DNA from: Enterococcus silesiacus | Lineage (GTDB): Bacteria > Bacillota > Bacilli > Lactobacillales > Enterococcaceae | Length of the DNA stretch: 64,000 bases | Assembly (NCBI GenBank): GCA_001465115.1 | Contig: CP013614.1 | Span: 3,864,142 to 3,928,141 of the forward strand | Reading direction: 5' to 3' | Part shown: positions 27,781 to 36,602 of the stretch, piece by piece | Layout: the number at the start of each line of letters is the position of its first letter | How positions within the stretch are numbered: the first letter of the stretch is position 1 | Notes under the pieces: model-generated | Databases searched by the model: none | Told to the model about the DNA's origin: nothing | The model's input: the letters and a program-made list of their open reading frames with translations, nothing else | Made by a program: the position numbers and the translations under genes

Positions 27781-29748
27781 ATGGATAAATCAATAGAGAT
27801 GCACAGAGGAAGCAATAAAAAAAATAGTATCAAGATAAAAACTATAGAAAGCCTAGATTGGCTAATAAAAAAAAGATTTATAATAGCACTGATTATTTTT
27901 GCGCTTATGATAGTGTTTAAAGTCCATGGCAGTTCTATCAATATATGGGATAAATATATTTCTGATTATAACGAAGGAGTCGATTCTGGGTTAATCCTTG
28001 GAACGCCAAGACAAATTCGCTCTGATGAATGGCTAGTTCAAACTCCCTATAGTTTATCGCAAACACAAACGGGATTCAAAGCCCATAACGAGGTAATCAC
28101 ACTAAACGGGCAGGATATGACTGTAGGGTATAATTCACCAGCATTTACTTTGGCTACGATTGCTAAACCATTTACCTGGGGTTATGTATTATTAGGTAAA
28201 GAATATGGTCTTTCTTGGTATTGGGGAATGAAAATAATCGGACTAGTTCTATTCTCTTTTGAAATCGGCTTGATTTTGTCTAGAAGAAACAAATATATCG
28301 CGCTTTTAACAAGTCTATGGATTCCGTTTTCTTCGGCTATCCAATGGTGGTTTGTGTCACCAGTGGGCGACTTGGTTTTCTTTATGTTAGGGTTTTTAAC
28401 AGCGATTTATAATTATTTTTATTATCATGAAAACAAAACAAATAGAATGGTATTCTCTGTTATATCCGCAATATGTGCTTCTGGCTTCATTTTAGTTTTG
28501 TACCCTGCTTTGCAGGTGCCTTTTGGTTATTTGATTTTATTATTTTTAGTGGGCTTCTTTTTAGAGTTTAAATCAAAGCTAGTATTAGATAAATTTGATG
28601 GTCTATTCATTAGCCTAGCTGTTTTAATAACAATAATTCTTGTTGGTGGCTCGATTTTATTTTCACGGGATTCAATTTATGCAGTCATGCACACGATTTA
28701 TCCAGGAAATAGAATAAGTACCGGTGGTGACTTTGATAAAAAAGATATCTTTTTATTCTTAACAAACTGGAAAATGAGTTTTACAGATGTTAGTTATAGT
28801 AATAATTCTGAATTAAGTGGGTTTTATCAATTCTTTTTTGTGATATTACCACTGTCACCTATTCTTTTTTATAAGAAAATTAAAGATAATTATTACGGTT
28901 TTTTACTATTTATTTATAGCTGTATTCAATTATTATGGGTTCTTGTTAAATTTCCAACGTCATTTGCCAAAATTACCCTATGGTCGTTTGTGCCAGAAGA
29001 GCGAGCATTACTTTCATTTAGCTTCACTGCAGTGTTGTTGAGTGTGTGGTTTATAGCTTATATTTGGGAACAAAAGAGGATCAATAAAATTGCTATTAGT
29101 GGAGTAATAGCGTTGAATATTGCTATCTATTTTTATGCTTTATATAGAGGCAACTTACGGTTATATCTGAGTAAAGCAGAAATTATTATTATATTGGTAA
29201 TTAGCATATTGATACTATCAAGCTTGCTTCTTAAACGAAAAAGATTGTTTTTACTTCTATTTGTAAGTGTTTTGTTATTTACAGGATTAACGGTCAATCC
29301 TATCGTAAGAGGTGTTGCACCTATTTATGACAAGAAAATCGGGCATAGGATCACTGAAATAAATCAAAAAGATCCCAATCAATTGTGGGTTGGAGAACGA
29401 TTGATGTATAGTTATTTGCCTATGTTTGGGGTTCATACGTTCAATGGTGTTTCTTTTACTCCAGATATGACGATGTGGAAAGCTTTGGATCCAGACGGTA
29501 AAAAAGAAAAAATTTATAATCGATATGCTCATATCCATGCAGATATTACAAATGAAACACCAGATCTAGAGTTATTAAATTCAGATGCTTTAATCGTTCG
29601 TTTGGATAGCGAGAGTATCAAAAAAATTGGAATCAAGTACTTGGTGACGTATAAAGAGATTGTTGATTTAGAAACAGATGATGTGAAGTTTGATAAACTT
29701 TATGGGCCAGATAAAGATGGTGCATATATCTATAAAGCTGTTTATTAG
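27781..29748 (+). CDS. epaP: EpaP-position large polytopic membrane protein
   Basis: The 655-residue protein has a short cytoplasmic start, about a dozen membrane segments and an extracytoplasmic C-terminal tail of roughly 130 residues (from YDKKIGHRITEINQKDP). The plan is that of GT-C-like glycosyltransferases of the outer face, but no catalytic residue can be assigned by eye. I chose ATG 27781 with GGAG six bases upstream. A longer frame opening with TTG at 27748 lacks an RBS. Its order (after epaO, before the polymerase-like gene) matches epaP. Confidence 0.78.
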   Translation: MDKSIEMHRGSNKKNSIKIKTIESLDWLIKKRFIIALIIFALMIVFKVHGSSINIWDKYISDYNEGVDSGLILGTPRQIRSDEWLVQTPYSLSQTQTGFKAHNEVITLNGQDMTVGYNSPAFTLATIAKPFTWGYVLLGKEYGLSWYWGMKIIGLVLFSFEIGLILSRRNKYIALLTSLWIPFSSAIQWWFVSPVGDLVFFMLGFLTAIYNYFYYHENKTNRMVFSVISAICASGFILVLYPALQVPFGYLILLFLVGFFLEFKSKLVLDKFDGLFISLAVLITIILVGGSILFSRDSIYAVMHTIYPGNRISTGGDFDKKDIFLFLTNWKMSFTDVSYSNNSELSGFYQFFFVILPLSPILFYKKIKDNYYGFLLFIYSCIQLLWVLVKFPTSFAKITLWSFVPEERALLSFSFTAVLLSVWFIAYIWEQKRINKIAISGVIALNIAIYFYALYRGNLRLYLSKAEIIIILVISILILSSLLLKRKRLFLLLFVSVLLFTGLTVNPIVRGVAPIYDKKIGHRITEINQKDPNQLWVGERLMYSYLPMFGVHTFNGVSFTPDMTMWKALDPDGKKEKIYNRYAHIHADITNETPDLELLNSDALIVRLDSESIKKIGIKYLVTYKEIVDLETDDVKFDKLYGPDKDGAYIYKAVY

Positions 29749-29779
29749 CAAACATTAAACTTATGAATGGAGGCGTAAA

Positions 29780-30958
29780 ATGGAAAAACTGCTTAGCAGA
29801 ATAAGCAATCTAATTTTAATTGCCACAATTGCCAGTTCCTATCTATTATGGACAGCAGGTCTGAATACAGAAACGATGACGAATTTTTACTCACACTACG
29901 AGTATATTTTATTAATCAGTTTGGTTGTTATTCTTCTACTCAATATAAAAAAATTAGATAGAATTGATTTATTACTGATTAGTACCAGTGGTATTATCTT
30001 TATCTTTTATACACTGACATCTTCAATCCGTCATAGTAATCGTTTTATCAATGCTAGTATTATGGTCATTATGTTATTGATATTATGTTATAGAAAAACG
30101 AAATTTGATAAAATTGATTTTGGAATTTTGGGCGTGATCATTAGTGCTTTTTTTGGAATCACTTTATATAGAATTTTTACGGAGCTACCTAAAATCGTCG
30201 CGCCGCATTCTATTTGGCAACGTGGTAATGAGTTTGACTCTATTTGGATTAACAGCAATACAATTGGTGCATCTGTGCTTTTTATGGTAATGATGTTGTC
30301 TATTATTATAAAGCAAGCATCAGGAAACTTGATAAAATGGTTGGTAATACCTGTCTATGTTATAGGAGTGGCCGCAATTTGGGTTTGTCAGGCCAAGACA
30401 GCTTTCGCTGTTTTAGTTGTGTTTATTGTAATAGATAATCTGTTACCTAAACAATTCATTAAAAGTAATTGGTTGTGGTTGACTCTATTTTCATTAGTGC
30501 TAATTTTATTTCCGTTTGTTTTTTATTATTGCGCTAACCTATCAACAATTAAAGTTTTTTCAGGTAGAGAAAATTTGTGGAAAGAATTTTTTGAGTTTTG
30601 GCTTGTAAATAAGCAAAATGTCTTAATTGGGATGAAACCGTATGTCTTTCATTGGAAAAACTTAGGTATGCACAATAGTTACTTAAGTATCTTAAATAAT
30701 CTTGGCATTCTAGGATATACGTTATTCTCGTTCTTTATTTTTGGCCAATTCTATTTTCTGAGAAAAAAAGGAAGCTATTCAACTACTCAAGTCAGTCTTG
30801 CTATCGCTTTTTTATGTGTCTTTGTTCTTTCTACTATGGAGGATATTTTGGTCTCTTATCATTGGATTCCATTAGCCTTTAGTTTTTTAGGTATATTGCT
30901 TCAAAAAAGTGGATCATGCTTAAATAATGAATATGATTTATCTCATAGAAACGAATGA
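29780..30958 (+). CDS. epaQ: EpaQ: O-antigen ligase/polymerase-like membrane protein
   Basis: The 392-residue protein has about ten to eleven membrane segments and the large outer loop typical of Wzy/WaaL proteins, with SGRENLWKEFFEFW, then MHNSYLSILNNLG, where the His is commonly essential. It may polymerise or ligate lipid-linked units outside the membrane. RBS is GGAGG. The next gene, a sugar-1-phosphate transferase, starts its own unit 125 bases later. Confidence 0.85.
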   Translation: MEKLLSRISNLILIATIASSYLLWTAGLNTETMTNFYSHYEYILLISLVVILLLNIKKLDRIDLLLISTSGIIFIFYTLTSSIRHSNRFINASIMVIMLLILCYRKTKFDKIDFGILGVIISAFFGITLYRIFTELPKIVAPHSIWQRGNEFDSIWINSNTIGASVLFMVMMLSIIIKQASGNLIKWLVIPVYVIGVAAIWVCQAKTAFAVLVVFIVIDNLLPKQFIKSNWLWLTLFSLVLILFPFVFYYCANLSTIKVFSGRENLWKEFFEFWLVNKQNVLIGMKPYVFHWKNLGMHNSYLSILNNLGILGYTLFSFFIFGQFYFLRKKGSYSTTQVSLAIAFLCVFVLSTMEDILVSYHWIPLAFSFLGILLQKSGSCLNNEYDLSHRNE

Positions 30959-31083
30959 AGAAGGCAACTGTCATAAGGCCTGTAACAGATTAAGGTGTTT
31001 TTTTTAGAGAGATATGATATTATTAGGGATGTAGAATTTATATATAGCAATCTCAGTATTTTTAATGAGAAAGGAATAAAGTA

Positions 31084-32478
31084 ATGGTAACTAAGAATGA
31101 ATGGAACAATGCAAAGAGAATAATAATTATTATTTTTGATATTTTAGTATTTCATTTTTCCATTTTTGCAGGGTTTTGGCTAAAATTTGGAATGAATATC
31201 CCACAATATAATTTCGTGTCATACGAGCATTCCGTTGTATATATCACAATTATTTTTGTGTTTTTAAACTTGTTATTAGGAACATACGTATTTTATAATC
31301 GAACGGTCAATGACATCGTATTTGTAACAGTGATAGGTCAAGTGCTGACTATATTGTCTATTATGATTGTCGGTTTTGTTGGACGTTGGTTTTCGTTTCC
31401 ACGATCGGTACTGATTTATTCATTTATCGTTGGAATGATTTTGTTAAGTTTGTATAGAATGTTTATCTATTTCGTATATTTACGTATCAGTGAGGAGAAA
31501 CGTGTTGTTATTATAGGATCAGCTAAAAGTACAATATCAGCAACTGCTAATTTTTTAACACACAAAAATAAAAAACACAAAGTCGTTGATGTGATTCAGG
31601 CTAATTATTTTGAAAATTTAAAAAAAATCTTATCAAATGTTGACATCGTTTATATAGCAAGTCATATTGATGAAAAAGAGAAGCTAGATATTTACGAATT
31701 GGTTATTGAACATGAAAAGAAACTATTTTTAAATACAAGTTTTGAAAATCTTGTTATGTTAAAACCTAATATGATGAATTTTGAAGATGAAAGTATTATT
31801 GAAGTATCTGATTTTAAAATTAAACCAGAATACGATTTTGTAAAACGTTTATTTGATCTTGTAATAGCATCATTATTATTAGTACTAACGTCTCCTATTA
31901 TTTTGATTACAGCGATTTTGGTAAAAGCAACTTCAGCTGGACCCGTTATTTATAAGCAAACAAGAATCACTTTAGGACAAAAAGAATTTTCTATATTAAA
32001 ATTTAGAACAATGTCTGCTACGGCAGAAGTAAATACAGGACCAGTCTTATCTTCAAGTAATGATAGCCGAGTTACGACTGTTGGAAGATATTTGAGAGCT
32101 CTTAGAATAGATGAATTGCCTCAATTATTTAATGTATTGAAAGGTGACATGTCTATAGTTGGACCACGTCCAGAACGTCCCTTTTTTGTAGATCAGTTTA
32201 AAAAAGAAAATAAACACTATTACTTAAGACATAATGTACGAGCTGGCATTACTGGATATGCTCAAGTTTATGGTAAATATGCTTCTGACTATAATAGTAA
32301 ATTAAATTTTGATTTACTTTATATCAAAAACTATTCGGTGTTATTAGATATGAAAATATTGTTGCAAACAATTAAGATTCTTTTTGATAAGATCTCATCA
32401 AAAGGTGTTGATGAAGAAGAACAAAGAGAAATTGAGAAAAACTTATTTTCTAAAAATAACATAAAGGTTTGGAATTAG
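31084..32478 (+). CDS. epaR: EpaR: undecaprenyl-phosphate sugar-1-phosphate transferase
   Basis: The 464-residue protein has four N-terminal membrane segments, a central CoA-binding-like region (VVIIGSAKST) and the C-terminal catalytic domain of the WbaP/CpsE family: KRLFDLVIASLLL, LKFRTM, LRIDELPQLFNVLKGDMS, IVGPRPERP. It primes a polymer on undecaprenyl phosphate with a sugar-1-phosphate. With EpaA priming the rhamnan, EpaR most likely primes the separate decorating polymer. It is the last gene of the conserved epaA-epaR order. AAAGGAA stands before the ATG. Confidence 0.92.
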   Translation: MVTKNEWNNAKRIIIIIFDILVFHFSIFAGFWLKFGMNIPQYNFVSYEHSVVYITIIFVFLNLLLGTYVFYNRTVNDIVFVTVIGQVLTILSIMIVGFVGRWFSFPRSVLIYSFIVGMILLSLYRMFIYFVYLRISEEKRVVIIGSAKSTISATANFLTHKNKKHKVVDVIQANYFENLKKILSNVDIVYIASHIDEKEKLDIYELVIEHEKKLFLNTSFENLVMLKPNMMNFEDESIIEVSDFKIKPEYDFVKRLFDLVIASLLLVLTSPIILITAILVKATSAGPVIYKQTRITLGQKEFSILKFRTMSATAEVNTGPVLSSSNDSRVTTVGRYLRALRIDELPQLFNVLKGDMSIVGPRPERPFFVDQFKKENKHYYLRHNVRAGITGYAQVYGKYASDYNSKLNFDLLYIKNYSVLLDMKILLQTIKILFDKISSKGVDEEEQREIEKNLFSKNNIKVWN

Positions 32479-32509
32479 CTTAGGAAATGGAGAACATAAA
32501 ACTATAATG

Positions 32510-32546
32510 TATGGATAGATTTGTTTTTTGAATCTATCCATATTTC
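32510..32546 (+). terminator. hairpin at the end of the conserved epa core
   Basis: TATGGATAGATT and AATCTATCCATA form a perfect 12-base stem with a nine-base loop, followed by TTTC only. It is a likely but weak terminator, marking the border to the variable region. Confidence 0.6.
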
Positions 32547-32576
32547 TAAACTAGGCTAATTTAAGTGGAGGAAAAA

Positions 32577-33701
32577 ATGAATAAAGTACATAATAATTCA
32601 GAAAAGACACCAAAAACAAGAGTTTTAATTTTTGGTATGAGCAATCTTTTGGGCGGCGTTGAAACATATATGTTAAATTACTATAATCATTTAGATCGTT
32701 CAAAGATACAAGTAGATTTTGTCACAATGTATCCAACAATGTATTTCGAAAACGAAGTAGAAGCTAAAGGATCTACAATATATCATGTGACTGAAGTGAA
32801 AAAAAATCCTCAAAAATTTATTTCGGAGATAAAAGATATTTTATTAAATGGAAACTATGATATTGTTCATGTAAACATGCTTTCAGCAGCCAATATATTA
32901 CCCGTGACAATAGCTAAAAATATGGGTGTGAAAAGAATATTTGTTCATTCACATAATGCGAATACACCGAATGGTTTGTTAAGAAAAGTAATGCATCAAT
33001 GGAACAAAAGAAAAATAGTGAGATTAGCAACGGACTATTTAGCATGTTCAAAGAAGGCAGGTACATGGTTATTTGGAGAGCAACTTGAAGAGCAGTTAGT
33101 AATCATTCCAAATGCAGTAGAAATCGATCAATTCAAATTTGACCCAAAAGTGCGTTCTGAAGTTAGAAAAGAATTGAGCATAGCTGAAGATCAGTTAGTC
33201 CTTGGGCATGTGGGAGCATTTAGAGAACAAAAAAATCATGATTTTCTTATTGATATTTTCGCAGCAATTCATAAAAGAAATGAGAAAGCTGTGTTAGTCT
33301 TAGTCGGTCAAGGAGAGCTCAAAGAAAAAATTCAAAATAAAGTTAAACTGTTGAATTTAGAACATAATGTTAAATTTTTAGGAGTCAGACAAGACTCCAA
33401 TCGCTTATACCAAGCCATGGATGTTTTCGTGCTTCCTTCATTATTTGAAGGTCTTCCAGTTGTCGGGGTTGAAGCACAAGCTGCTGGACTGCCGCTTATC
33501 GTATCAAGTCAAGTGACGAGTGAGTTAGAAATAACGGCTAATTGTCAGTTCTTATCAATTGATGATCCAGAAATATGGGCAGATACTGTTTTAGCAATTG
33601 AACCTATTGATAGAGATATGTCAGAGGTTTTTTCAAAAAATGGCTATGATATTGATGTGGCCAGCAAAATTTTAAATGATTTATATTGTGAAACAAAATA
33701 A
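32577..33701 (+). CDS. family 4 glycosyltransferase
   Basis: The 374-residue GT-B protein begins with RVLIFGMSNLLGGVETYMLNY (acceptor side glycine loop) and has the C-terminal donor-binding motifs GHVGAFREQKNH, LFEGLPVVGVEAQAAGLP (E-x7-E retaining motif). It resembles CapM/EpsD-type transferases. Start chosen at ATG 32577 with TGGAGG five bases upstream. First gene of the variable decoration region, working in the cytoplasm on the EpaR-primed lipid. Donor sugar unknown. Confidence 0.87.
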   Translation: MNKVHNNSEKTPKTRVLIFGMSNLLGGVETYMLNYYNHLDRSKIQVDFVTMYPTMYFENEVEAKGSTIYHVTEVKKNPQKFISEIKDILLNGNYDIVHVNMLSAANILPVTIAKNMGVKRIFVHSHNANTPNGLLRKVMHQWNKRKIVRLATDYLACSKKAGTWLFGEQLEEQLVIIPNAVEIDQFKFDPKVRSEVRKELSIAEDQLVLGHVGAFREQKNHDFLIDIFAAIHKRNEKAVLVLVGQGELKEKIQNKVKLLNLEHNVKFLGVRQDSNRLYQAMDVFVLPSLFEGLPVVGVEAQAAGLPLIVSSQVTSELEITANCQFLSIDDPEIWADTVLAIEPIDRDMSEVFSKNGYDIDVASKILNDLYCETK

Positions 33702-33722
33702 TGAATATGGTGAGATGATAAA

Positions 33723-34547
33723 GTGAAAGTTGAAAAAATTAGTGTTCTGATGTCTATATATATAAATGAGAATCCAAGCTACTTTAAAGAAGCAATAAAT
33801 AGCGTTTTTGAGCAGACTTTACAGCCAGAAGAAGTACTATTAGTAGAAGACGGACCTCTTACAGACGAGTTGAATGCAATGATCTCCGAAATTAAATCAA
33901 AAGTCGGAAAACAATTAACGATTGTCCCTTTGGCTGAAAATGTGGGATTAGGAAAAGCGTTAGCTGTTGGTGTTAAAGCTTGTCGCAATGAACTAATTGC
34001 ACGTATGGATTGCGATGACATAATGATTCCGAGCCGCTTAGAACTGCAGTCTGAAGAGATGGAAAATGATGCTTCTTTAGCAATTGTAGGATCTAACATC
34101 ACAGAATTTCATGGTGAAATTGATAATGTTTTAGGCTATAAAAAAATGCCTGCAAGTAATGAAGAAATTCGTGAATTTTCCAAAAAAAGAAACCCATTTA
34201 ATCACATGACTGTTATGTTCAGAAAAGAGTCAGTAATGAAGGTTGGTAATTATCAGTCTTTAAACGGATTTGAAGATTATTATTTATGGGTTCGATTATT
34301 AAAAGCCGGCTATACGGCTAAAAATATCCAAAAAGACTTAGTATATGCTAGAACTGGATTAGATATGTATGCTCGTAGAGGAGGATTTAATTATTTGATG
34401 CCAGGTCTAAAAGCTAGGAAAAAAATTTATCAAGAAGGCTTAGGGAGTTTTAAAGATTATCTATTTGTCTCTTCGGTCCATATATGTGTCAGTTTGATGC
34501 CTAATAAGATGCGTGGCTGGTTTTATGAGAAAAAATTACGGAATTGA
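33723..34547 (+). CDS. family 2 glycosyltransferase (capsule-type)
   Basis: The 274-residue protein shows SVLMSIYINENPSYFKEAINS, LVEDGPL, ENVGLGKALAVG, and the metal site ARMDCDDIMIPSRL, with NGFEDYYLWVRLLKAG at the catalytic-base position. This is the GT2 set common in Lactobacillales capsule loci. GTG start with a weak GGTGAG ribosome site. It lies 21 bases after the GT4 gene in the same operon. Sugar specificity is unknown. Confidence 0.86.
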   Translation: MKVEKISVLMSIYINENPSYFKEAINSVFEQTLQPEEVLLVEDGPLTDELNAMISEIKSKVGKQLTIVPLAENVGLGKALAVGVKACRNELIARMDCDDIMIPSRLELQSEEMENDASLAIVGSNITEFHGEIDNVLGYKKMPASNEEIREFSKKRNPFNHMTVMFRKESVMKVGNYQSLNGFEDYYLWVRLLKAGYTAKNIQKDLVYARTGLDMYARRGGFNYLMPGLKARKKIYQEGLGSFKDYLFVSSVHICVSLMPNKMRGWFYEKKLRN

Positions 34548-34593
34548 TTAGTTAAAAAATGATGGGGAACAACCTACAGAGAAGGAGAAAAAG

Positions 34594-35508
34594 ATGGAAG
34601 ACAATTTATATGTAGTAGAAGGTCTTAATTTTTTTAAAAGGAATTGGAAAAAATATATACTTGCTTTTGCGCTTAGTTTATTATTGATTGTTGCATTATT
34701 TTTTTACAGTGCACGTTCTAATAAGAATGACCAAAATGTAAATCAAGATAAGAATTATACATTTTCATTTATTTTAGAAAATAAGGATGGCTATATTTTT
34801 TCTAAGAATGAAATGATCAAAGAAATATTTGCAAGTGAATATGTGAAAACCCATTCTGATATAAGCGCAGAAGATGTTATAGATACATTAACGATTACGT
34901 ATACAGATAATAATGGGAAAATGCTTGTTGAGACTCCTGACAAAGAGCTGGCTACGTATTTGTACAAGTTTATTGAAGATTCAAGTTCACGATTTTTTAT
35001 TGATAAAAGAGCGTACGTATTATCTGATAAAGTTGATTTGAGTAAGGAAAAAGCCTTTGAAGGAATTAGTAAAAAGAAAATCATGATTTATGTATTGCTT
35101 ATTGTGACACTTACTTTTATTATTGGAACAATAATTGCAAGCATATCTGAAAAAAGAAATAAAAAAATTTCTCAAAAGTTCACTTTAAAAGACAGCAATG
35201 AAATTATTGATGTAACTCTTCTTAGAGAACAAACAAATGAAAAAATCCAAGAAAAATTGACGAATCTTATCAACAATCCACCGTTGAATAAGATTGTTGT
35301 AATGAAAGATCAAAAGTTTTTAACTGTTAGTGAGCTGAATAATTCTGTGTATCTAACAGATAGTTTGGATAAGGTAGAAAACTTGCCGTTTATTCCAGAA
35401 TTAGTAGTGATTATTTGTGAGAAAAATTCAACTGAAAAAGCATGGTTTGGTTACCAAAAAGAGTTAGCAAAGAATTATTCTGAGAAAGTAAATTGTATTT
35501 ATATCTAG
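34594..35508 (+). CDS. Wzz-like polysaccharide chain-length regulator
   Basis: The 304-residue protein has a short cytoplasmic start, a membrane segment (about 20-40), an extracytoplasmic domain (about 45-160), a second membrane segment (about 165-185) and a charged cytoplasmic domain of 115 residues. This two-helix topology is that of polysaccharide co-polymerases. It lacks the usual proline-rich motif and no tyrosine kinase is encoded nearby, so it is a divergent member. Its neighbour is a Wzy-like polymerase, its natural partner. RBS is AAGGAG. Confidence 0.7.
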   Translation: MEDNLYVVEGLNFFKRNWKKYILAFALSLLLIVALFFYSARSNKNDQNVNQDKNYTFSFILENKDGYIFSKNEMIKEIFASEYVKTHSDISAEDVIDTLTITYTDNNGKMLVETPDKELATYLYKFIEDSSSRFFIDKRAYVLSDKVDLSKEKAFEGISKKKIMIYVLLIVTLTFIIGTIIASISEKRNKKISQKFTLKDSNEIIDVTLLREQTNEKIQEKLTNLINNPPLNKIVVMKDQKFLTVSELNNSVYLTDSLDKVENLPFIPELVVIICEKNSTEKAWFGYQKELAKNYSEKVNCIYI

Positions 35509-35521
35509 ATGGAGTGAAGAG

Positions 35522-36586
35522 ATGATACCTTATATATTATTATTTGTCAGCCTGATTATTCTTTCACTCCTTGAATTTTTTAGCAAAAAGAGAATTTTTT
35601 TCATAATTGCAATGATAGAAATCATTTTGTTTGCAGGATTGAGATATGAAACGGGTTATGATTATCTATCATATAAAGCTTTTTTTGAAAGGGTTCGGAG
35701 TTTTGGGGATATATTATCGGGCGGTATTGATGCTGAGCCTGGTTACTTATTAACAAACTATATTGTAAAAATGTTTGGAATGGATTTTGCAGTGTTCATT
35801 TTAGTCTATTCTGTGGTGACATTAGCGTTATTAGGATGGTTTGTTTATAAAAATGTTAGTTTTCCAACAATGATTCTCGTGTATTATGTTTCTCGTTTTT
35901 ATTTTGTGAGAGATATGGGGCAAATAAGAGCTTCATTTGTAGCGATTATTTTTCTTTATTGTTTACCAGCAATCAAAGAAAAGAATCTACCGAAAGTAGT
36001 TCTCCTGTCACTTTTAGGCGCATGCTTTCACATTGTTGCGTTATTTATTATACCTGCCTATTTTTTTGTAGGAATAATAAAGAAATTAACCTTTCAAAAA
36101 GTGTTGATTTTGACAATAATTTCAGCACTTATAGGAGTACTGTTCTTTTTCCCAGACTTATTTTTATGGGCGATTCCATCAAGATATGCAGGTTATTTTG
36201 CAGGTAAGTATATTACTGGGAAGTGGATACTTAATCCTATATTTATTATGCAAATGGGGATTACAATTGCTTCAATATTATTTGTAAAAGGTAAAAATAA
36301 AGAATATAATGATAGTTTTAATACGTTATTGAGCTTATATTTTCTATCTACATTATTTTTAATTATTTTTGGTCCATTAGCAACTGTAGGCGGAAGGATT
36401 GGGACAATATTTGCTACTGCAGAGATCTTAGTAGTACCTCAACTTTTCCGTCATATGTTTAAAAATCAGTATTTGAATTTGGCCTGTTACTATATATTTT
36501 GCGCATTAGTCTTTTATTTGATATTTATTTTATCAAATACCTATCAAGATTTTATTCCGTATCAAACCGTGTATCATGTTTTATAG
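35522..36586 (+). CDS. EpsG-family Wzy-like polysaccharide polymerase
   Basis: The 354-residue protein has about ten membrane segments. The N-terminal FAGLRYETGYDYLSYKAFFE is the EpsG signature (R-Y-E-T-G-x-D-Y), followed by FVRDMGQIRAS. Such proteins join lipid-linked repeat units on the outer face. EpaQ is a second polymerase/ligase candidate in the core, so this one probably handles the variable decoration. It starts ATG with GAAGAG upstream, 13 bases after the Wzz-like gene. Confidence 0.85.
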   Translation: MIPYILLFVSLIILSLLEFFSKKRIFFIIAMIEIILFAGLRYETGYDYLSYKAFFERVRSFGDILSGGIDAEPGYLLTNYIVKMFGMDFAVFILVYSVVTLALLGWFVYKNVSFPTMILVYYVSRFYFVRDMGQIRASFVAIIFLYCLPAIKEKNLPKVVLLSLLGACFHIVALFIIPAYFFVGIIKKLTFQKVLILTIISALIGVLFFFPDLFLWAIPSRYAGYFAGKYITGKWILNPIFIMQMGITIASILFVKGKNKEYNDSFNTLLSLYFLSTLFLIIFGPLATVGGRIGTIFATAEILVVPQLFRHMFKNQYLNLACYYIFCALVFYLIFILSNTYQDFIPYQTVYHVL

Positions 36587-36602
36587 AAGAAAGGAAGTAA
36601 CA